Source: an uncultured Clostridia bacterium
GTDB lineage: Bacteria > Bacillota > Clostridia > Christensenellales > Borkfalkiaceae
DNA length: 12,550 nt
Assembly: GCA_905235765.1 (NCBI GenBank)
Contig: CAJOMM010000007.1
Location: forward strand, 1-12,550
Reading direction: 5' to 3'
Part shown: positions 1 through 6,353 of the stretch, one piece after another
Layout: every line of letters begins with the position of its first letter
How positions within the stretch are numbered: position 1 is the first letter of the stretch
Translations under genes and position numbers: made by a program
Notes under the pieces: model-generated
What the model saw: the letters and a program-made list of their open reading frames with translations, nothing else
What the model was told of the DNA's origin: nothing
The model's database searches: none

Positions 1-594
1 AAGGTGCGCCGTTACGATGTCTTTCCCCATTTCGTCTATAAAATCGCCGTAAAATACGCCTGATTGCCGAGCCTGTTTTATATCCAAAGTTCCTCTTAAC
101 TTGGGCACGCGTTTTTTCAGTTCGCTGAAAAACCCTAAATAATTGTAATAAGCCCAATGTACGTTTTCGTAAGCAAGAGTTACGCCGTGCGCGGCGCAAA
201 TTTCAGTTATTTTACGAGTGATGTTTCCGTATCTTTCAAAGTCTATGGTTATGGGCGTTCTTTTCAGTCTTGCCTGACCGTGAAAAGTATAATACTTTGC
301 GCCGCAGGCTTCCGCCGCCTGCATAGTGTTTTCAAGCAGCGCAAAAGAATCTTTCCTCGCCCTATCGTTAAGACTGTACAGTTGAACTTCAAACTGCGTC
401 GTAAGTGTATGTATGGAATGTATCTCCGTGTCGCCTTTCCGCGAGTTTAACAGTTCGCCGAAACTTCTTTCGTATTCACAAAAAGATTCCAAAAAAATCT
501 CGCAAGTCTCAACTTTGTTGTCGCTCAAAATTTTCAACGCGTCTTCGGTATAATATCTACCGAAAAGAGAGGCGGTGGATATGCCTGTTTTCAT
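1..594 (-). CDS. Xylose-isomerase-like TIM barrel protein (sugar phosphate isomerase/epimerase family), 3' end outside window
   Basis: Read from the reverse strand: ATG at 594-592, open for 198 codons to the window edge, so the C-terminus is missing. The protein starts MKTGISTASLFGRYY and shows the pattern of the AP-endonuclease-2/xylose-isomerase-like TIM barrel superfamily: EIFLES near residues 32-37 (strand 2), EIHSIHT at 57-63, YYTFHG at 101-106, LAYENVHW at 140-147, GTLDIKQA at 168-175 and VTAHL at the cut end. E143, D171 and H197 are in the places where family members hold divalent metal ligands (inference). Members isomerise or epimerise sugars, act on inositol derivatives, or are AP endonucleases; the substrate cannot be told here. 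The start lies 2 nt beyond the hpf stop codon with only a weak upstream Shine-Dalgarno sequence, suggesting translational coupling to hpf. Family call is firm, function open. Confidence 0.85.
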   Translation of the reverse strand, partial: MKTGISTASLFGRYYTEDALKILSDNKVETCEIFLESFCEYERSFGELLNSRKGDTEIHSIHTLTTQFEVQLYSLNDRARKDSFALLENTMQAAEACGAKYYTFHGQARLKRTPITIDFERYGNITRKITEICAAHGVTLAYENVHWAYYNYLGFFSELKKRVPKLRGTLDIKQARQSGVFYGDFIDEMGKDIVTAHL

Positions 595-596
595 CT

Positions 597-1121
597 TCAG
601 ATTTCCGTTTCTATCAGTCCGAGATCCCCGTCGTTGCGCCTATACAGCACTTGAACGCTGTGGGTTTTGGCTTCGAGAAAAACGTAGAAAGAATGTCCCA
701 TGGCGTCCATTTCTTCTTCGGCTTCTTTAACAGTCATAGGCGAAAGCGCAAAGACTTTTTTTCTGACGAGTTCTCCTTTTGCTTCGTTTCCGCCTTCGAA
801 TTCCAATGCGGAACTATACGCGGTGTTCTTATTGTGTTTGTCGAATCTTGTCCTGTGTTTTCTTATCTGTCCCTCGATTTTCGGCAACACCACGTCGATA
901 TTTTCATAAAAATTGTCGCCGGAGGCTTCCGCTCTCACGAATTTGCCGTTATAATCAAGAGTTATCTCGGTCGTTAAAAAATTGCCCTGTTTTTTGAAAG
1001 CGACTTTTACTATGGGTTCATCTTCCTTAAAATACTTGTCCAGTTTGGAAAGTTTTTTGTCGGTTACCGCTTTAAGTTTTTCACTTACTTCACAATTTTT
1101 TGCATAAATTTCGTATTTCAT
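597..1121 (-). CDS. hpf: Ribosome hibernation promoting factor, long form (HPF/RaiA/YvyD)
   Basis: The 174-residue protein has the two-domain layout of long HPF. Residues 1 to about 97 are the S30AE/YfiA fold that binds the decoding centre of the 30S subunit, with many lysines and the KLDKYF segment at 26-31. Residues about 118-174 are the C-terminal dimerisation domain, with the signature LVRKK (118-122), SPMT (127-130), GHSFYVF (142-148) and YRRNDGDLGLIE (160-171). Long HPF pairs two 70S ribosomes into inactive 100S dimers in stationary phase or stress. Length is slightly shorter than the usual 180-190, from a short linker. The ATG is preceded by AAGGGGG with 8 nt spacing, one of the better ribosome binding sites in the window. 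It lies 53 nt after clpC and is the only gene here with room for its own control element. Confidence 0.96.
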   Translation of the reverse strand: MKYEIYAKNCEVSEKLKAVTDKKLSKLDKYFKEDEPIVKVAFKKQGNFLTTEITLDYNGKFVRAEASGDNFYENIDVVLPKIEGQIRKHRTRFDKHNKNTAYSSALEFEGGNEAKGELVRKKVFALSPMTVKEAEEEMDAMGHSFYVFLEAKTHSVQVLYRRNDGDLGLIETEI

Positions 1122-1129
1122 AAAGTTTT

Positions 1130-1136
1130 CCCCCTT
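1130..1136 (-). promoter_or_regulatory. Shine-Dalgarno sequence of hpf
   Basis: AAGGGGG on the minus strand, 8 nt from the hpf ATG. It fixes the start at 1121 and directly abuts a 14-bp palindrome on its upstream side, so anything bound to or folded at the palindrome could affect ribosome access. Confidence 0.8.
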
Positions 1137-1150
1137 AAGTAATATTACTT
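1137..1150. promoter_or_regulatory. Perfect 14-bp palindrome in the clpC-hpf gap, possible operator
   Basis: AAGTAATATTACTT reads the same on both strands and lies in the 53-nt gap between clpC and hpf, touching the hpf Shine-Dalgarno sequence. As DNA it could be a site for a dimeric regulator. As RNA it could form only a weak hairpin (about 5 A/U-rich pairs), too weak for a terminator. It does not match the CtsR heptad repeat (GGTCAAA direct repeat) nor the CIRCE inverted repeat. A palindrome of this length is expected roughly once by chance in a window of this size, so only its position makes it notable. Confidence 0.3.
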
Positions 1151-1174
1151 TAACTACCGGAAAAAACCCTTTTT

Positions 1175-3670
1175 TTATACCACGTTAAACACGAATTCGC
1201 CGTCTGTCGCGCTGACTTTTATACAGTCGTTTTCCTTTAAGTCTCCCCGTAAAATTTCTTCGGAAAGTTTGTCCTCAAGATTTCTCTGTATTACTCGCTT
1301 AAGCGGTCTCGCGCCGTACTCGTCGTCGTATCCCTTTTCTATGATTAAATCCATTGCGCTGCTTTCAACTTCCATTTTTACGCCGATAACGGCAAGCCTT
1401 TTCCTGAGGCTCGTTAAAAGAAGTTCCGCAATCTTTGCCGTCTCCTCTTTCGTGAGTTTATGGAACACGATTATATCGTCTATCCTGTTTAAGAATTCGG
1501 GACGGAATTTGCCTTTTAACGCTTCCATATATCTGTCGCACATATCGTCGTACTCTTTCTGTTTACTGCCGGCAAAACCTAAAGCGTTTCTGTGCGCAAC
1601 TTCCGTCGCGCCGACGTTGGAAGTCATTATTATAATTGTGTTTTTAAAACTTACCAACCTGCCTTTGCTGTCTGTCAGCCGCCCGTCGTCAAGTATCTGC
1701 AACATTATGTTGAAAACGTCCGGATGCGCCTTTTCTATTTCGTCGAAAAGAACTACCGAATACGGTTTTCTCCTGACTTTTTCGGTCAACTGTCCTGCCT
1801 CGTCAAAGCCGACGTATCCGGGAGGCGCGCCGACCAATTTGCTGACAGAGTGCTTTTCCATATATTCGGACATGTCTACCCTTATAAGGTTGTCCTCGTT
1901 GCCGAAAACCGCTTCTGCGAGCGCTTTGGAAAGCTCTGTTTTACCTACGCCCGTAGGTCCTACGAATATAAACGAACCGACAGGTCTATTGGGGTCTTTA
2001 AGCCCTGCCCTCGCCCTTCTTATTGCGTCGGAAACGGCTTTTACGGCGTCTTCCTGCCCGATTACTCTCTGGTGAAGCACTTCTTCCAGTCCCAAAAGTT
2101 TTTGCGCTTCCGTCTCGGTAAGTTTTACGACGGGAATACCCGTCCAATTGCTGACGACCTTCGCTATATCGTCGGAGGTGAGTTTAAGTTTTTCCTGATT
2201 TTTATTGAGTTTGGATTCCTGCGCGCGAATCTCCTCGAGTTCTTTATTGACTTTCTCGATCTCTTTGGTTAATTTTATCGCGCGTTCGAAATCTTCCCTT
2301 CGCTTCGCCTCGTTTTTCTGGGCTATAAGCGCGTTTAATTCGCTTTCTTTGCTTTTTGCCGCGGCAGGCGAATTGTAACTGTCAAGCCTTACCCTTGACG
2401 CCGCTTCGTCTATAAGGTCTATCGCCTTGTCCGGCAGGAACCTGTCGGTTATATATCTGTCCGAAAGGCTGACTGCGGAAACTATTGCCTCGTCCGGAAT
2501 ACTTACACCGTGGTGCGATTCGTACTTATCGCGCAGCCCCTTTAATATTTCCACCGTTTCTTCGGGAGAGGGCGCTTCTACCATAATAGGTTGAAATCTC
2601 CTCTCTAATGCGGCGTCTTTTTCTATATACTTTCTGTATTCGTCGATGGTCGTAGCCCCTATAGTCTGCAATTCACCTCTCGAAAGCATAGGCTTTAATA
2701 TGTTTGCCGCGTCCATATTACCTTCTCCGGAAGCGCCGGCTCCGACTATCATATGGATTTCGTCTATAAATAAAATTATATCTCCCCTTTGCTTTACGAA
2801 ATCGACGGCTTTTTTAAGGCGTTCCTCAAAATCGCCCCTGTATCTTGCGCCGGCTATCATCCCTGAAAGATCCAAAGAGAATACCGTCTTATCCGCCAAC
2901 ACTTCAGGCACGTTGCCCTTTACTATCGCTTGCGCCAAGCCCTCTACTACCGCGCTTTTCCCGACGCCGGGTTCGCCTATCAGTACGGGGTTGTTTTTCG
3001 TCCTTCTCGAAAGTATCTGAATCACCCTGTCTATCTCGTTTTTTCTGCCTATAACGGGGTCGAGTTTACCTTCGATCGCCTGTTTATTCAAATTAACGCC
3101 GAATTTACCGAGATCGCCGAGGTCGTCGTCTTTGCGATTAGAAGATTTTTGTTCTTGTCTGTCGTTTCTCCCCATTGTAAACGCGCTGCTGAAAATACTT
3201 TCTTCCTGCGGTTCTTCCTCCTCTTCTTCCTCGTTGCCGTCGCCCATCAGCGAAACGTATATATCTTTCGCCATCGATTCCACGTCCACTTGCATAGTTT
3301 TAAGTATTGCAAGCGCCACGCAATTATTTTCCAATAACAACGCCAGAAGAAGATGCTCTGTACCCACGAATCCGGAGTGAGCGCGAAGCGAAAAATCAAC
3401 CGCTTTTTCAAAAATCTTCTTAGTGGTACCCGTAAACATATTGCCGGGAATAACTGCGGCCCTATCCACAGTCTTTTTAAAATAATAAAGATATCTGTCG
3501 TTGTCGACTTCCGCCTCTCTTAAAATTGCCGCCGCCCTGCCGTCTTCCGCGTTCATAAGCCCGAACAATATGTGTTCGCTGCCGATATATCTGCAACCGA
3601 AACGCTTTGCAAGTTGAGTCGCCAATTCTATTACTTCGTTAACGTTTCTTGAAAAAGTATCGTAATACAT
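1175..3670 (-). CDS. clpC: ATP-dependent Clp protease ATP-binding subunit ClpC
   Basis: This 831-residue Hsp100 unfoldase feeds proteins to ClpP. Residues 1-142 are the double Clp-N domain, with two similar segments, SEHILFGL (31-38) and TEHLLLAL (104-111); their glutamates E32 and E105 correspond to the phosphoarginine-binding positions described for B. subtilis ClpC. An acidic linker (about 147-157) follows. D1 has Walker A GEPGVGKS (232-239), pore loop RYRGDFEERL (276-285), Walker B ILFIDE (299-304) and RRF (357-359). A UVR-type coiled middle region covers about 448-483. D2 has NWTGIP (508-513), Walker A GPTGVGKT (571-578), pore loop GYVGFDEAG (618-626), Walker B VVLFDE (639-644), a likely ClpP-docking LGF (697-699) and sensor-2 GARPLKR (786-792). 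All ATPase motifs look intact. The ATG is 1 nt after the mcsB stop codon, and its Shine-Dalgarno sequence lies inside mcsB. Confidence 0.98.
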   Translation of the reverse strand: MYYDTFSRNVNEVIELATQLAKRFGCRYIGSEHILFGLMNAEDGRAAAILREAEVDNDRYLYYFKKTVDRAAVIPGNMFTGTTKKIFEKAVDFSLRAHSGFVGTEHLLLALLLENNCVALAILKTMQVDVESMAKDIYVSLMGDGNEEEEEEEPQEESIFSSAFTMGRNDRQEQKSSNRKDDDLGDLGKFGVNLNKQAIEGKLDPVIGRKNEIDRVIQILSRRTKNNPVLIGEPGVGKSAVVEGLAQAIVKGNVPEVLADKTVFSLDLSGMIAGARYRGDFEERLKKAVDFVKQRGDIILFIDEIHMIVGAGASGEGNMDAANILKPMLSRGELQTIGATTIDEYRKYIEKDAALERRFQPIMVEAPSPEETVEILKGLRDKYESHHGVSIPDEAIVSAVSLSDRYITDRFLPDKAIDLIDEAASRVRLDSYNSPAAAKSKESELNALIAQKNEAKRREDFERAIKLTKEIEKVNKELEEIRAQESKLNKNQEKLKLTSDDIAKVVSNWTGIPVVKLTETEAQKLLGLEEVLHQRVIGQEDAVKAVSDAIRRARAGLKDPNRPVGSFIFVGPTGVGKTELSKALAEAVFGNEDNLIRVDMSEYMEKHSVSKLVGAPPGYVGFDEAGQLTEKVRRKPYSVVLFDEIEKAHPDVFNIMLQILDDGRLTDSKGRLVSFKNTIIIMTSNVGATEVAHRNALGFAGSKQKEYDDMCDRYMEALKGKFRPEFLNRIDDIIVFHKLTKEETAKIAELLLTSLRKRLAVIGVKMEVESSAMDLIIEKGYDDEYGARPLKRVIQRNLEDKLSEEILRGDLKENDCIKVSATDGEFVFNVV

Positions 3671-3671
3671 T

Positions 3672-4688
3672 TTATTCCTCCTTTAATTTTAATAGCTTTT
3701 TGCCGACGAGTTCGGCGCGGAATAAATCCCTGTCGAACGCCGACAATTCTTTCCCGTACTGTACGCATAAATTCGCAGGTCTTACTTTAAGCGTCAAATC
3801 GTTAAGCGCCTCTAAATTCTGAATATTAAGCATCCCGAACATCGCGCCTATCTTTACTTCGGCTATAAGCGATAAAAATTCTTCGTATTTTAACAGTACG
3901 GCGTTCGTAAGCAAGCCGTAGGCTCGCCGAGCCCTGTCCATCGTAATAATTTCTTTACTGGCGTACATCTTTTCGGCAAGCGACCTTTCCGCCGCGCATA
4001 TTTCCAATACGGTCTTTTCCACTGCCGACAAAACGTCGTATTCCGAAACGCCGAGAGTTACTTCGTTGCTTATCTGATAGATACAGCCTTCCGCAACGCT
4101 CCCCTCTCCGTAAACGCCCCTCACGGTAAGTCCTCTCCCGGCAATTTCTTTTTCCAACCGCTTTATTTTGCCGCTTTCAGACAGTGCCGGCAGAAAAAGC
4201 ATGACCGAGGCGCGCATCCCCGTGCCGAGATTCGTAGGACACGCCGTAAGATATCCCCATTGCGGATGAAACGCTATATCCGCGTTTTTTGACAATTCGT
4301 CGTCTAAAACGTCCAGCCTCTCGTACGCTTCCTTTAAGCGCAGCCCGTTCATAAAGCATTGCGCCCTGACGTGATCTTCTTCGTTGATCATTACCGACAA
4401 GCTTTCGTCGGCGTTTACGAGCGCAGCCCCGTATTCACGGTTTTGCATAAGGTTTTGGCTTATTATATTGCGTTCCTTCATCGCCTCGAGAGTTACCGGA
4501 CTTAAATTCTTGACAAAATAAAGATTGAAAGTATCGCACTTTATAAGCGCGCGGTTTACCTTCTTTACTATTTCGTTGGCCTGCCTCTCGTTGCCTACCC
4601 TGAACGGATACCCCGAAAGGTTACGGGCGAATCGTATTCTCGTTTTGATGATATTTCCGGAATAAAGATCCGGAGACACCGCTTCCAT
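3672..4688 (-). CDS. mcsB: Protein-arginine kinase McsB
   Basis: The 338-residue protein belongs to the ATP:guanido phosphotransferase family and phosphorylates arginines in proteins, marking them for ClpC-ClpP. Visible motifs: the nucleotide-binding entry segment TRIRFARNLSGYPF (16-29), NEEDHVR (102-108), the catalytic-cysteine loop LTACPTNLGTGMRAS (147-161, C150) and the ATP-site segment RGVYGEGSVAEG (190-201). Near the C-terminus RDLFRA (320-325) fits the RDxxRA phosphoarginine-binding motif that allows allosteric activation in Bacillus McsB; metabolic creatine/arginine kinases lack this and the bacterial length also differs. The length is a little below the 350-360 typical of Bacillus. 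The start is set by AGGAGGGG placed 3 nt from the ATG on its near side and overlapping the mcsA stop codon. It lies between mcsA and clpC, as in other Firmicutes. Confidence 0.97.
   Translation of the reverse strand: MEAVSPDLYSGNIIKTRIRFARNLSGYPFRVGNERQANEIVKKVNRALIKCDTFNLYFVKNLSPVTLEAMKERNIISQNLMQNREYGAALVNADESLSVMINEEDHVRAQCFMNGLRLKEAYERLDVLDDELSKNADIAFHPQWGYLTACPTNLGTGMRASVMLFLPALSESGKIKRLEKEIAGRGLTVRGVYGEGSVAEGCIYQISNEVTLGVSEYDVLSAVEKTVLEICAAERSLAEKMYASKEIITMDRARRAYGLLTNAVLLKYEEFLSLIAEVKIGAMFGMLNIQNLEALNDLTLKVRPANLCVQYGKELSAFDRDLFRAELVGKKLLKLKEE
3677..3684 (-). promoter_or_regulatory. Shine-Dalgarno sequence of clpC inside the mcsB 3' end
   Basis: AAAGGAGG on the minus strand is read as part of the last sense codons of mcsB (AAG GAG GAA, Lys-Glu-Glu) just before its TAA, with 6 nt to the clpC ATG. 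The final mcsB residues are therefore constrained by the clpC ribosome binding site, and termination on mcsB should promote initiation on clpC. Confidence 0.85.
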
Positions 4689-4691
4689 ACG

Positions 4692-4699
4692 CCCCTCCT
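4692..4699 (-). promoter_or_regulatory. Shine-Dalgarno sequence of mcsB overlapping the mcsA stop codon
   Basis: AGGAGGGG on the minus strand starts within the TAG stop codon of mcsA (4700-4698) and lies 3 nt before the mcsB ATG. It supports the ATG at 4688 and tight mcsA-mcsB coupling, as expected for two proteins that work as a complex. Confidence 0.8.
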
Positions 4700-5015
4700 A
4701 TAAAAGCCCCATTTCTGTCAGTTTTTCCTTTAGCCGTATAAGTTCCTCGGAAATAGCTTTTACGTCGGAGAATCTGCCTTCCATTACCGCAGTTTCTTTC
4801 TCTTTGAATAATCTCTCATATCTGTATAAAAGTTCTTTTTCTTCCGAAGAAAACGGCGGAACTTTGCCCACGTGGAGATCCCCTGCCTGTATCTCTTTTA
4901 TTGCGTCGGAAATCTCTTTTCCGAAAGCGTCGTAACACTTTGGGCAACCAAGCATACCCGTTCTGTAAAAATCAGAAAGGTAAGTGCCGCAATTTTTACA
5001 CACTTTATCGTACAT
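4698..5015 (-). CDS. mcsA: Short McsA: single zinc finger plus UVR motif, activator of McsB
   Basis: The product is 105 residues, against about 170-185 for Bacillus McsA. Residues 6-31 form one zinc finger, C6-x2-C9 and C24-x2-C27, in the context CKNCG...DFYRTGMLGCPKCYDAF, which matches the second finger of standard McsA. HVGKVP (48-53) is the segment that usually follows. Residues about 66-99 fit a UVR motif, as in UvrB/UvrC and ClpC. The first, N-terminal zinc finger of standard McsA is absent. It cannot have been missed: the ATG is preceded immediately and in frame by the TAA of galU, and galU is complete. McsA binds and activates the McsB kinase; the neighbours mcsB and clpC support the name. 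ctsR, which normally precedes mcsA, is not in the window. The Shine-Dalgarno sequence is weak (GAAAGG about 12 nt upstream), so translation may depend on galU. Confidence 0.88.
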   Translation of the reverse strand: MYDKVCKNCGTYLSDFYRTGMLGCPKCYDAFGKEISDAIKEIQAGDLHVGKVPPFSSEEKELLYRYERLFKEKETAVMEGRFSDVKAISEELIRLKEKLTEMGLL

Positions 5016-5897
5016 TTATTTCTTTAACCTTTCGGCGGTTTCAATAATATATTGCTTTACGTCCTCGCCTATTTCTTTGCTCTTTAAGGCAATTTCCACG
5101 TTCGCCTTTATATATCCGAACTTATCGCCTACGTCGTAGCGATCGTCTTTAACCGTGCTTGCCAGAAGTTCGCCGGAAACAGCGAGTTCGTTGAGCGCGT
5201 CCGTAAGATATATCTCGTTATTTCTCGGCTTTAACTTTTTGAGCATAGAAAATATCTTGCCGTCCAAAACGTATCTGCCTATCACGGCGTTATTCGAAAG
5301 CGCTTCCGAAATATGCGGTTTTTCCACGATAGCGTTTACCGTGATAACGTCGTTTTCTTCCTTTCCTATCCCCACGTTGCCGTATTTTTCCACGTCGGAA
5401 CCGAAAACTTCCATCGTCGCGATAACGCTTTTGCCTGTCTTTTCGTATATGTCTTTAAGCGTTTTAATGCAAGAATCTTTGCCATCTTTTGCACAGAGAA
5501 GTTCGTCGCCGAGTAAAAGCGCGAACGGTTCGTCGCCCACCAGACTCTCCGCGCTGAGTATCGCGCCTGCAAGTCCGTTAGCCTCCTTTTGCACTGCAAA
5601 TTTAACGTTAAACCCATTGGTTGCCGTTGCCTTTTTATAAAGTTCCGTTTTCCCCTCCGATAAAAGCCTTTTTTCAAGAACGGCGGCTTCGGAAAAATGC
5701 TTTCCTATTATTTCCTGTCCCGGACTTACGACCACTATAATGTCTTTAATTCCTGCGCTTTCAAGTTCTTCCACTATGTATTGTATGGTAGGCTTATCGA
5801 GTACCGGTAGCATAGGCTTCGGCAACGCTTTGGTTATGGGTAAAAATCTCGTACCCAGTCCCGCCGCAGGTATTATCGCTTTATTTACTTTTCTCAT
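5016..5897 (-). CDS. galU: UTP-glucose-1-phosphate uridylyltransferase
   Basis: The 293-residue protein makes UDP-glucose from UTP and glucose-1-phosphate, a precursor for cell-wall glycans and glycolipids. The nucleotidyltransferase signature GLGTRFLPITKALPKPML covers 13-30, with the family's basic residues in place. Further family segments are FALLLGDELL (125-134, metal-binding D131), GNVGI (173-177), VEKP (191-194), IGRYVL (206-211), NEIYLTDA (227-234) and YDVGDKFGYIKANVE (254-268). Two usual features differ: the segment generally read GLGHA is GLAGA (108-112), and the usual GDD is GDE. Length is normal for GtaB/GalU. AAGGAGA is 7 nt before the ATG, and rpiB ends 15 nt upstream. Its place directly before mcsA, where ctsR would usually be, is unusual. 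A related nucleotide-sugar pyrophosphorylase is a less likely alternative. Confidence 0.92.
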   Translation of the reverse strand: MRKVNKAIIPAAGLGTRFLPITKALPKPMLPVLDKPTIQYIVEELESAGIKDIIVVVSPGQEIIGKHFSEAAVLEKRLLSEGKTELYKKATATNGFNVKFAVQKEANGLAGAILSAESLVGDEPFALLLGDELLCAKDGKDSCIKTLKDIYEKTGKSVIATMEVFGSDVEKYGNVGIGKEENDVITVNAIVEKPHISEALSNNAVIGRYVLDGKIFSMLKKLKPRNNEIYLTDALNELAVSGELLASTVKDDRYDVGDKFGYIKANVEIALKSKEIGEDVKQYIIETAERLKK

Positions 5898-5912
5898 TAT
5901 TCTATCTCCTTT

Positions 5913-6353
5913 TTATTTTTCTAAAGCCTTGATTTTTTCAACGCGCCTTACGTGTCTTTCTTCGTTGCTGAATTCCGTGAACAAAAATGCGTCCACTATC
6001 TCTTGCATAAGCCCGGCGCCTATCACCCTCTCTCCGAAGGCGAGAACGTTGGCGTCGTTATGAAGCCTCGTCATCTTTGCGGAATACACGTCGTGACAAT
6101 GTGCGCACCTTATCCCTTTCACTTTGTTTGCGGCGATACTCATGCCTATTCCGGTTCCGCAAATCAAAATTCCGAAATCGCACTCACCTTTGACTACGGC
6201 GTCGCAAACCATGGCGGCGTAATCGTTATAATCCACCGAATCGGAAGTAAAAGTTCCGAAATCCGTATATTCCACGTTTATCTTTCCCAAATGTTTTATC
6301 AGCGCCGACTTTAAGTTTATTCCGCCGTGGTCGCAACCTATTGCAACTTTCAT
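5913..6353 (-). CDS. rpiB: Ribose-5-phosphate isomerase B (RpiB/LacAB family)
   Basis: A 146-residue cytosolic enzyme interconverting ribose-5-phosphate and ribulose-5-phosphate in the pentose phosphate pathway. The N-terminus MKVAIGCDHGG holds the D8-H9-G10 motif. The active-site loop ILICGTGIGMSIAANK (62-77) holds catalytic C65, and RLHNDAN (96-102) holds H98, matching C66 and H99 of E. coli RpiB. GERVIG (107-112) and EERHVRRV (131-138) complete the phosphate-binding pattern. LacA/LacB or an allose-phosphate isomerase role cannot be excluded from sequence, but the gene order sua5-ywlE-rpiB parallels ywlC-ywlE-ywlF of B. subtilis and supports RpiB. Its ATG overlaps the ywlE stop codon by 4 nt (ATGA), with GAGGAA 8 nt upstream inside ywlE. 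Confidence 0.95.
   Translation of the reverse strand: MKVAIGCDHGGINLKSALIKHLGKINVEYTDFGTFTSDSVDYNDYAAMVCDAVVKGECDFGILICGTGIGMSIAANKVKGIRCAHCHDVYSAKMTRLHNDANVLAFGERVIGAGLMQEIVDAFLFTEFSNEERHVRRVEKIKALEK

Noticed and set aside
405..977. Plus-strand open frame of 190 codons across hpf and the TIM barrel gene
   Set aside because: It is antisense to two well-supported genes and its product has the Phe/Arg/Ser-rich composition of a shadow.
1157..1174. A-run, GGG, T-run just after the clpC stop codon as a possible terminator
   Set aside because: The stem would be six A-U pairs around a 3-nt loop, with no T-run after it on the minus strand; too weak to call.
1174..1179. TATAAA at the clpC end as a -10 box for an hpf promoter
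   Set aside because: No acceptable -35 hexamer lies 16-18 nt upstream on the minus strand.
1269..2075. Plus-strand open frame of 268 codons
   Set aside because: It lies wholly antisense to clpC, whose conserved D2 motifs are encoded here. The translation has no family resemblance and a composition typical of a shadow frame.
1592..2272. Second long plus-strand frame antisense to clpC
   Set aside because: Overlaps the strongly conserved D2 region of clpC and another shadow frame; no recognisable motif.
5016..5100. Frameshift hiding the first McsA zinc finger
   Set aside because: The galU C-terminus is complete and normal in length up to the mcsA start, leaving no room for a finger upstream.
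5366..5677. Minus-strand 103-codon frame inside galU
   Set aside because: It is an out-of-frame reading of galU, whose own frame is continuous and carries the family motifs.
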